Part shown: positions 1 to 5,722 of the stretch, in pieces
Layout of the letters: every line of letters starts with the position of its first letter
Numbering within the stretch: position 1 is the stretch's first letter
Source: CAZDGV01 sp964505195
GTDB lineage: Bacteria > Bacteroidota > Bacteroidia > Chitinophagales > Chitinophagaceae
DNA: 6,040 nucleotides
NCBI GenBank assembly: GCA_964505195.1
Contig: CAZDGV010000055.1
Span: forward strand, 1 to 6,040
Reading direction: 5' to 3'
Position numbers and translations under genes: made by a program
The notes under the pieces: generated by a model
Database searches by the model: none
What the model saw: the letters and a program-made list of their open reading frames with translations, nothing else
What the model was told of the DNA's origin: nothing

Positions 1-957
1 AGTTTTCCATCATGGTGGCGCAGCAGCAGGGTAGTGCGTGCAATAAAGGAGCAAGGGGTGCAGCTGTACCACGGTCTCAGTCATGAACTACCGCAAGGTA
101 TTGAGCGTACGGGAACCAAAACCGTCGTTACCATGCACGATCTGATTCACGAACGCTATCCGGAGCAATATGCGTGGATTGATCGTAAAATGTATACACA
201 TAAATTTCGGCATGCCTGTCGCGTTGCGGATACCATCATTGCGATCAGCGCGCAAACTAAAAACGATCTCATCGATTTTTATAACGTGCCAGCGGAAAAA
301 ATCAAAGTATGTTACCAAAGCTGTAATCCGGCTTTTGCAACAAGCATCAGTGAAGCCGAGAAAGAACGGGTGAGAAAAACCTATAATCTTCCTGATCGGT
401 TTTTTCTCTATGTCGGCTCCGTAATTGAAAGAAAAAATTTACTCGGCATATGCAAGGCCATGAATTTGCTGCGCGATGAAATTCATTTACCGCTGGTGGT
501 GATTGGCGATGGAAAAAAATATTTGCAGCAAGTAAAAGCTTACGTTGAAAAAGTCGGACTGAGTAATCGGATTATTTTTTTATCTGCACATCCTGCTGCC
601 AGGCATATGTCTTTTCAAAACGCTTCCGATTTTCCTGCCATCTATCAGCTGGCGACTGCTATGATTTATCCTTCCATGTTCGAGGGCTTTGGCATTCCCG
701 TGCTGGAGGCTTTGTGGAGCGGGTTGCCTGTCATCACCTCGCATATTTCGTCATTGCCCGAAGCCGGCGGAGACGCTGCCTTGTATGTGAATCCGGCGCA
801 TCCTGAAGAGATCGCTGCGCAGATGAAACGCATCGCCATGGATCCTGCATTTGCACAAATGCTTGCTGAAAAAGGGAAGCTGCATGCACAAACATTCGAT
901 AACACGCGTACTGCTGCCGCCGTGATGGAATGCTATCGAACTATGCTCCGTTTCTAG
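1..957 (+). CDS. Family-4 glycosyltransferase, C-terminal part (5' end outside window)
   Basis: This enzyme should transfer a sugar from a nucleotide-activated donor to a glycan or lipid acceptor, at the cytoplasmic face of the membrane. The frame is open from base 1, and the 11 codons before the GTG at 34 read like family sequence, so the gene is truncated by the window edge rather than starting there; roughly 80-100 N-terminal residues are probably missing. Counting from base 1, visible marks are HGLS (24-27) and TMHDL (44-48) at the end of the N-terminal Rossmann domain. In the C-terminal GT-B domain are YVGSVIERKNL (137-147), IGDG (168-171) and the donor-binding EX7E motif in EGFGIPVLE (E228, E236). 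About nine extra residues seem to lie between FL and PAIY (near codons 195-211). The stop at 955-957 is followed by a 32-nt gap to the next gene. Donor and acceptor cannot be read from sequence; mannosyltransferase-like is a guess. Confidence 0.9.
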   Translation, partial: SFPSWWRSSRVVRAIKEQGVQLYHGLSHELPQGIERTGTKTVVTMHDLIHERYPEQYAWIDRKMYTHKFRHACRVADTIIAISAQTKNDLIDFYNVPAEKIKVCYQSCNPAFATSISEAEKERVRKTYNLPDRFFLYVGSVIERKNLLGICKAMNLLRDEIHLPLVVIGDGKKYLQQVKAYVEKVGLSNRIIFLSAHPAARHMSFQNASDFPAIYQLATAMIYPSMFEGFGIPVLEALWSGLPVITSHISSLPEAGGDAALYVNPAHPEEIAAQMKRIAMDPAFAQMLAEKGKLHAQTFDNTRTAAAVMECYRTMLRF

Positions 958-975
958 CGTTCCTGCTTTGTTTCT

Positions 976-983
976 TACTTTTG
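976..983 (+). promoter_or_regulatory. Candidate Bacteroidota -7 box (TAnnTTTG) before the tRNA nucleotidyltransferase gene
   Basis: The bases TACTTTTG match the Bacteroidota sigma-A -7 consensus TAnnTTTG and lie between the glycosyltransferase stop and the next start codon. No TTG stands at the expected distance for a -33 box (around 953-957), so the match is half a promoter. Only six bases separate the box from the ATG at 990, so a transcript from here would start almost at the start codon. Cotranscription with the upstream glycosyltransferase remains an alternative. Confidence 0.45.
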
Positions 984-989
984 CACCTC

Positions 990-2411
990 ATGATGATTCC
1001 CTGCACAAATCAGGAACGTTCGTTGCTGCAGCTGGTAGCGGCGAAAGCACAGGAAATGGGCTATCCCTGTTTTCTCGTAGGCGGTTTTGTGCGCGACCAG
1101 CTGCTGAAGCGCACATCGAAAGACCTCGATTTTGTATGCGTGGGCGATGCCATTACACTGGCGCATCAGGTAGCAGATGCATTACAACCCAAGCCTGCAG
1201 TATCTTTTTTCAAAAATTTCGGCACGGCACATCTGCGTTATGAAGGAATGGATATTGAATTTGTGGGAGCGCGCCGAGAAAGTTATGCTTCCGACTCGCG
1301 CAAGCCGGCAGTTGAACCAGGCAGTATAGAAGACGATCAGCGCCGAAGAGATTTTACCATCAATGCATTGGCCATTGGTCTCAACCGAGATGATTTTGGT
1401 CAACTGATCGATCCCTTTCAGGGCGTTTCAGATTTGGAATTGGGCATCATTCGCACCCCGCTCGATCCTGCACAAACTTTCAGCGATGATCCATTGCGCA
1501 TGCTGCGTGCTATTCGGTTTGCCACACAGCTTTCTTTCAACATACACCCCGAAACATGGCTGGGTATTATTGAAAGCGCCGAACGCATCCGCATCATATC
1601 AAGCGAGCGCATTGCCGATGAACTGAATAAAATCATTGAATGCAAAACGCCTTCTGTTGGTTTTGATCTTTTGTACAAGAGCGGACTGCTGCGTCAGTTT
1701 TTTCCGCAAATGGTGGAGCTAGCGGGTGCAGAATACATCGACGGTAAAGGACATAAAGACAATTTCTATCATACGCTGCAGGTGCTTGATAATGTAGCTG
1801 CCAATACCGACGATATCTGGTTACGCTGGGCTGCCATCCTGCATGATATTGCCAAGCCACCAACGAAAAAATTTGAGCCGGGGCATGGATGGACCTTCCA
1901 CGGCCATGAAGTGGTGGGTGCACGCATGGTGCCTAAAATATTTCAGCAGCTTAAACTGCCGCTGAATGAGAAAATGAAATTTGTACAGAAGTTGGTAGCA
2001 CTGCATTTAAGGCCTATCAGTTTAACCAAAGAAAATATTACCGATGCCGCCATCCGCCGTTTGCTGTTCGATGCCGGCGATGATTTTGAAGCGCTGATGC
2101 TTCTATGTGAGGCAGACATCACTTCCAAAAACCAACAGAAAGTACAGCGCTACCTGCGTAATTTTGAAATGGTACGTCAGCGCTGTAAAGAGGTGGAAGA
2201 AAAAGACCATATACGCAACTGGCAGCCGCCCATTACCGGGGAAATCATCATGCGCACTTTCGGATTATCGCCCTGTCGGCAGGTGGGCGATATTAAAAAT
2301 GCCATCAAAGACGCCATGCTGGATGGCGAAATTGAAAACAACTATGATGCGGCATATGCCTTTATGCTCGCTAAAGGCAGGGAACTAAATCTTGCTCCTG
2401 TGGCGGATTAG
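990..2411 (+). CDS. cca: CCA tRNA nucleotidyltransferase, class II, with HD domain
   Basis: Cytoplasmic enzyme that adds or repairs the 3'-terminal CCA of tRNA from CTP and ATP without a nucleic acid template. With the start at 990 the protein has 473 residues. The nucleotidyltransferase head shows GGFVRD (31-36), KDLDF with metal-binding D45 and D47, RRRDFTINAL (118-127), DDPLRMLRAIRFA (166-178) and RIISSERIADEL (201-212). An HD phosphohydrolase-type domain follows: H261, HD at 285-286, and H304/H306 in FHGHE. The remainder is the tRNA-binding tail. The frame stays open up to an ATG at 930, but that extension overlaps the glycosyltransferase and adds a hydrophobic stretch unsuited to a soluble tRNA enzyme; relatives begin near MIPCT. 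ATG 993 is an equally possible start. Whether it adds all of CCA or only part cannot be told from motifs alone. With miaA two genes downstream, it suggests a small tRNA-maturation group. Confidence 0.93.
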   Translation: MMIPCTNQERSLLQLVAAKAQEMGYPCFLVGGFVRDQLLKRTSKDLDFVCVGDAITLAHQVADALQPKPAVSFFKNFGTAHLRYEGMDIEFVGARRESYASDSRKPAVEPGSIEDDQRRRDFTINALAIGLNRDDFGQLIDPFQGVSDLELGIIRTPLDPAQTFSDDPLRMLRAIRFATQLSFNIHPETWLGIIESAERIRIISSERIADELNKIIECKTPSVGFDLLYKSGLLRQFFPQMVELAGAEYIDGKGHKDNFYHTLQVLDNVAANTDDIWLRWAAILHDIAKPPTKKFEPGHGWTFHGHEVVGARMVPKIFQQLKLPLNEKMKFVQKLVALHLRPISLTKENITDAAIRRLLFDAGDDFEALMLLCEADITSKNQQKVQRYLRNFEMVRQRCKEVEEKDHIRNWQPPITGEIIMRTFGLSPCRQVGDIKNAIKDAMLDGEIENNYDAAYAFMLAKGRELNLAPVAD

Positions 2412-2422
2412 CGCTAATTTTG
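2392..2422 (+). promoter_or_regulatory. Bacteroidota-type promoter for the pRiA4b-like gene
   Basis: A TTG (2392-2394) and a TAATTTTG box (2415-2422) are separated by 20 nt, matching the Bacteroidota sigma-A layout of a -33 TTG and a -7 TAnnTTTG. The -33 element lies within the last codons of cca and the -7 box begins four bases after its stop codon. Transcription would begin near 2427-2430 and leave a leader of about 50 nt before ATG 2477. It is the best promoter in the window and could also drive miaA. Confidence 0.65.
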
Positions 2423-2432
2423 AAATGGATTT

Positions 2433-2457
2433 CGCGAAGCCATGTCAAGGCTTTTCG
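2433..2457 (+). other. Imperfect hairpin in the leader before the pRiA4b-like gene
   Basis: AAGCC (2437-2441) and GGCTT (2449-2453) pair perfectly around a 7-nt loop. A G-T wobble (2436/2454), one mismatch and two further pairs (2433-2434 with 2456-2457) extend the stem. Only four T lie at its 3' side, and two of them are in the stem, so a strong intrinsic terminator is unlikely. It could be a weak terminator for cca, a leader structure, or chance. Confidence 0.3.
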
Positions 2458-2476
2458 GGTCGTAAAATATCAATTC

Positions 2477-3046
2477 ATGGCCGTATTACGTTTCAGAATA
2501 TATTGGGAAGAGGACGATGCCGTTTACCGCGATATTGCCATCCTGCACAAACAAAACTTCCGCGAACTGCATGAAACGGTGCTGAAAGCTTTTGAGTTCG
2601 ATAACAAGCATCAGGCTACTTTTTTTCGCAGCAATGATCAATGGCAGCGGGGCAGAGAAATCAGTTTGGAGCAATACGACAAAGAGTATAAAGCGGAGCC
2701 TCTGCTGATGGAAGCTACACAAGTGGGTAGTGAAATTCGAGAGCCCAATCAAAAATTTGTTTACTTGTACGATTTCAATAAAAACTGGACTTTTTTGGTC
2801 GAACTCATTAATGTGAGTAAGGAAGAAAATCCTAAAATCGCTTATCCTTCTATACTGCGTTCGGAGGGTATTGCGCCCAGTCAGTACGGAACCCGCGGAC
2901 TGGTGGGCGATAAGCTCACTGAAATGGAAGAGAAATACGATCTCAGTGCCGGTGCGGAAGGCTTTGGTGAAGAAGGGGAAGAAGAAGGCGGTGATGATTT
3001 TTCCGAAGAAGCACAGGGTTCTGATGAGGATACAGATGCTTTTTAG
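2477..3046 (+). CDS. pRiA4b ORF-3 / 'IS1096 passenger TnpR' family protein, function unknown
   Basis: The protein has 189 residues, and I recognise the family (Pfam PRiA4_ORF3 type) from its recurring blocks: LRFRIYWEEDD at the start, NFRELHETVLKAFEFD (27-42), ATFF and WQRGREI (47-62), FVYLYDFNKNWTFLVEL (94-110) and YPSILRSEGIAPSQYG (123-138). No catalytic residues or partner are established for it. Residues 161-189 form a tail with 14 Asp/Glu among 29, probably disordered. The ATG at 2477 is chosen over the in-frame TTG at 2420 because the family begins at this point and because the TTG lies inside the promoter's -7 box. There is no Shine-Dalgarno sequence, only an A/T-rich leader. Despite the family name, no transposase or terminal repeats are nearby. 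It ends 23 nt before miaA and may be cotranscribed with it, so a role linked to tRNA or translation is conceivable but unproven. Confidence 0.8.
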   Translation: MAVLRFRIYWEEDDAVYRDIAILHKQNFRELHETVLKAFEFDNKHQATFFRSNDQWQRGREISLEQYDKEYKAEPLLMEATQVGSEIREPNQKFVYLYDFNKNWTFLVELINVSKEENPKIAYPSILRSEGIAPSQYGTRGLVGDKLTEMEEKYDLSAGAEGFGEEGEEEGGDDFSEEAQGSDEDTDAF

Positions 3047-3069
3047 AATGTACGATCTGTTCTATACCC

Positions 3070-3975
3070 ATGCATAAGACGGTTATTCTGCTCGTAGGTC
3101 CCACTGCTGTGGGAAAAACAGCGCTTGCCTTACAGATCGCTGAACAATATGGTACAGCCATCATCTCTGCCGATTCCAGACAATGCTTTAAAGAACTTAA
3201 TATAGGTGTCGCTAAGCCTACACCGTTAGAGCTTGCGCGTGTTCCGCATTATTATATCAATACACATACCATTTCAGAAGACGTAAGTGCTGCTGTTTTC
3301 GAGCAGTACGCACTTGAAACCGTTGAAAAGCTGTTTGAAAAGCAAGATGTAGTGGTGATGGCGGGCGGGACAGGATTGTATGTGCAGGCCTTTTGTGAAG
3401 GACTGGATGCGCTGCCTGCTATTGCACCATCGGTGCGGAAGAAGATCCGTGATGCCTATGCGGTAGGCGGAATATCCTGGTTGTCGCAAGCCCTGCAGCA
3501 AGCCGATCCACTTTACGCAGCAAAAGGAGAAATGCAAAACCCGCAGCGCATGATGCGTGCTTTGGAAGTGATGGAGAGCAGCGGCCAGTCTTTGCTTTCC
3601 TTTCAAAGCAATCAAAAAGCAAAACGCCCTTTTCGTATCATCAAAGTCGGTCTCGATTTGCCTCGTGAAAAATTGTACGAACGCATTAACGAAAGGGTAG
3701 ATGCAATGATGAAAATGGGTTTGTTGGAAGAAGTGAAGGCATTAAAATCATTTGTACAATACAACGCATTGCAAACAGTAGGGTATAAAGAATTGTTTGC
3801 GTATTTAGAAGGCGCAATTTCGCTCGAAGCTGCTGTAGAACAGATTAAACAGCACACACGCAATTATGCAAAGCGTCAATTAACTTGGTTCAGAAAAGAT
3901 GAAGAAGTCACCTGGTTTTCTCCTGAAGCACATGATGAAATATCACAATGGCTAACTAAGGCGCTGACGCGCTGA
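3070..3975 (+). CDS. miaA: tRNA dimethylallyltransferase MiaA
   Basis: MiaA moves the dimethylallyl group of DMAPP onto N6 of A37 next to the anticodon, in tRNAs reading codons that begin with U (i6A, often then ms2i6A). It is a soluble cytoplasmic enzyme. The 301 residues match the usual family length. Visible marks are the P-loop GPTAVGKT (10-17), ISADSRQCF (32-40) with the catalytic Asp35, the GGTGLY motif (99-104) with Thr101, NPQRMMRALEV (157-167), TVGYKE (236-241) and the conserved C-terminal QHTRNYAKRQLTWFR (261-275). The ATG at 3070 places the P-loop at the usual distance from the N-terminus. No -7 box is visible in the 23-nt gap upstream, so expression probably comes from the promoter at 2392-2422 or further upstream. 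The stop lies 2 nt from the end of the convergent outer-membrane gene. Confidence 0.96.
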   Translation: MHKTVILLVGPTAVGKTALALQIAEQYGTAIISADSRQCFKELNIGVAKPTPLELARVPHYYINTHTISEDVSAAVFEQYALETVEKLFEKQDVVVMAGGTGLYVQAFCEGLDALPAIAPSVRKKIRDAYAVGGISWLSQALQQADPLYAAKGEMQNPQRMMRALEVMESSGQSLLSFQSNQKAKRPFRIIKVGLDLPREKLYERINERVDAMMKMGLLEEVKALKSFVQYNALQTVGYKELFAYLEGAISLEAAVEQIKQHTRNYAKRQLTWFRKDEEVTWFSPEAHDEISQWLTKALTR

Positions 3976-3977
3976 TA

Positions 3978-5567
3978 TTAGAATTTAAATCCGATACTTG
4001 TTACCACCTGTCCGTTTGTAAAGCGATTGTTCACCAACGGATAACCGCTGTCGAACAGCATGTATGGAATATGAATATCTCTGCCCAAAGTATGAGCGTA
4101 AGTAAGATCTATAAAAATTCCGCGATGCCGGTATCCTAGTCCACCACTGAACACCATGCGATCTCCGCGTGATGCATCGTCGGGGAAAATATCTTGCTGG
4201 TAGGGGTTGCCGAAATAAGCAAAGCCGCCACGTACCATCCAGGTATTGAATTTCAGTTCGCCACCCAGTCTTGCATTCCATGCCATGCGAAATAGCTGGT
4301 CGATATCATTATTGATGCCTTTGAAATAATCTCGTTCTTCCTGTGATGGCACTTCTGAAGCAGAGCTGAAGGAAGCAGCTTTGTAATTCACCAGTTCTAA
4401 ATCAGCGGTAATAAAACCTCTTTGCTTGCTAATATCTTTTACTTCATTTAAAACAAAGGATGCACTTCCCAGCAAGCGCCACGGAGTGGTGAGCGTGTAC
4501 ATATATGAGTAAGGGGCGCCGTTGGTAATATCTCTCGTAGAAAGCGTAAAAGAAGAGGCACGGTTGTTATCGCCTGTTATACGCTTTGCGTAGTTTTCAA
4601 CCTGTGTGGTTAACGTAGCATCTGTGCGATCGGTGAGTGCAAGTACGGAAGGGGTGTGGAATGCCAATCCAAGTCGAAGCTGTGACGTTGGTTTTGCGAT
4701 TACGCCAAATTTGGCGTTCAGTCCCGCACCACGGGTAGAGAATTGTTCCCGCAGTTGAAAGGACTCAAAATCATTATCGCGATTACCGGAGGCGTCACTT
4801 TCTTCCACAATACTCAAGCGATTGAAGTTTACAATCGGAATACCGATGGAAAAGCCGTAGAATATCTTTTCGTTTCTGTTCCAGGCCATTCCAAAAGCTG
4901 CATCATACATGCCTCCTCTGGTTTCGTAGGTAAAACGCTGATCGAGCGGCATACGCAGTACATTGGCGTTGGTACGGTAGCCGATCAGTTGTCCTTGCGG
5001 ACTGCGGATGGAATCGATCAGATAGTTTTCTACGGCAAGACTGGCACCTCCAGGAAAGTTTTGCAATGCCTGATTAAACGAAGTGGCATTGCGTGCAATC
5101 AATTCTTCCACCCATTTTTCAGAGAAAGAGCTGATAGCATTTCTTCCGCCGTAAGAAAAGTTGGAATTGTAGTTGGCCTGCTGCTGTACCGCGAAGCTGA
5201 TGGTGGTATTGCGCACAGGACTGTTCTTGTAAAAACTTCCGCGACTCAGCACTACCCCCGTGGTGGCCAGGTGCAAATGATTGCGACTGTCTTTGAATTC
5301 GGTATTGTTGTAAGTGATTTTCGGCCGATTCAAAAAGAAACCCGGCGCTACTACTACTTCGTTGGTTTTGTATTGCGCCAAGCCGGCAGGGTTGATAAAT
5401 GTGGCGGATAAATCGCCTCCAAGCGATGCATTGGCACCACCGATGGCCTGTATTCTTGCACTGTGTGCGGGCTGCAGATAGGAAAAGCGCAGCGCGTCGA
5501 GTGCTTCCTGCGCAACACTTGCTTTAGCGATTGTTATGAGAGCAATGAGCGAAAAGATTTTTTTCAT
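3978..5567 (-). CDS. FadL-like outer-membrane protein ('hemin receptor' type of Bacteroidota)
   Basis: The 529-residue protein begins with a signal peptide: KK, then a hydrophobic core, then SVA before Q20, a plausible signal peptidase I site. The mature N-terminus has the OMPP1/FadL/TodX signature of this phylum: DALRFSYLQP, AIGGANASLGGDLSATF and the NPAG of INPAGLA (59-62). Most of the rest is alternating beta-barrel-like sequence, and it ends in GFKF with the C-terminal Phe expected for Bam-dependent outer-membrane insertion. Known FadL proteins let hydrophobic molecules cross the outer membrane; the substrate here is unknown, and the common 'hemin receptor' label is not supported by anything visible. 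The start at 5567 is chosen because the signal peptide begins there; the open frame extends 36 codons upstream to 5675 without family-like sequence. The leader is purine-rich (AAGAAGAAAAAAG). Confidence 0.88.
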   Translation of the reverse strand: MKKIFSLIALITIAKASVAQEALDALRFSYLQPAHSARIQAIGGANASLGGDLSATFINPAGLAQYKTNEVVVAPGFFLNRPKITYNNTEFKDSRNHLHLATTGVVLSRGSFYKNSPVRNTTISFAVQQQANYNSNFSYGGRNAISSFSEKWVEELIARNATSFNQALQNFPGGASLAVENYLIDSIRSPQGQLIGYRTNANVLRMPLDQRFTYETRGGMYDAAFGMAWNRNEKIFYGFSIGIPIVNFNRLSIVEESDASGNRDNDFESFQLREQFSTRGAGLNAKFGVIAKPTSQLRLGLAFHTPSVLALTDRTDATLTTQVENYAKRITGDNNRASSFTLSTRDITNGAPYSYMYTLTTPWRLLGSASFVLNEVKDISKQRGFITADLELVNYKAASFSSASEVPSQEERDYFKGINNDIDQLFRMAWNARLGGELKFNTWMVRGGFAYFGNPYQQDIFPDDASRGDRMVFSGGLGYRHRGIFIDLTYAHTLGRDIHIPYMLFDSGYPLVNNRFTNGQVVTSIGFKF

Positions 5568-5608
5568 GCATTCTTTTTTCTTCTTTCGTAGTATGTGCTT
5601 GGTCAGTC

Positions 5609-5668
5609 TTTTGTATGCTTTCAAACTGCTGCTATTAAGCAACACATCGCAGTAGCCATTTTGTATGC
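5609..5668. repeat. 10-bp direct repeat, two copies 50 bp apart, upstream of the outer-membrane gene
   Basis: TTTTGTATGC (GCATACAAAA on the gene's strand) occurs at 5609-5618 and again at 5659-5668, start to start exactly 50 bp. Both lie in the untranslated gap upstream of the start at 5567, about 42 and 92 bases from it. The spacing is near five helical turns, so a pair of sites for one regulator is possible; chance is not excluded. The farther copy overlaps an arm of the inverted repeat at 5665-5695. Confidence 0.4.
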
Positions 5669-5695
5669 GATACACAATTTAATCAGCTATCGCAT
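5665..5695. repeat. 8-bp perfect inverted repeat in the gap between the two minus-strand genes
   Basis: ATGCGATA (5665-5672) and TATCGCAT (5688-5695) are exact reverse complements separated by 15 nt. Neither strand has a T run after the second arm, so it is not a typical intrinsic terminator. It lies 28 nt beyond the Ser/Gly-rich gene's stop and about 100 bases upstream of the outer-membrane gene's start. An operator or a structure protecting an mRNA 3' end are both possible. Confidence 0.4.
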
Positions 5696-5722
5696 CGTCA
5701 TTCAGGCATAATACAGTAATGC

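Noticed and set aside
2477..3046. A mobile element implied by the 'IS1096 passenger' family name
   Set aside because: No transposase, terminal inverted repeats or target duplication are visible around it, and it shares its setting with housekeeping genes.
3961..3972. GCGC-TGAC-GCGC hairpin at the miaA end as a bidirectional terminator
   Set aside because: The stem has only four pairs and no T run follows on either strand.
3070..3975. DSRQCF in MiaA instead of the more familiar DSRQ(V/M)Y
   Set aside because: I recall CF at this point as usual for Bacteroidota MiaA; all catalytic motifs are present, so it is not a defect.
4743..5411. 222-codon open frame on the + strand, antisense to the outer-membrane gene
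   Set aside because: It is in exact codon register with the opposite gene, so it stays open merely because that gene uses few TTA, CTA and TCA codons there. Its translation resembles no family I know, and the minus strand has a signal peptide and FadL-type motifs.
5568..5675. 36-codon N-terminal extension of the outer-membrane protein
   Set aside because: It would bury the signal peptide behind a lysine-rich segment and lies over the repeats in the upstream gap. The ATG at 5567 directly starts a normal signal peptide.
5706..5722. Imperfect palindrome just after the Ser/Gly-rich gene as a terminator
   Set aside because: Only four outer pairs form before a mismatch, the stem is A/T-rich and no T run follows.
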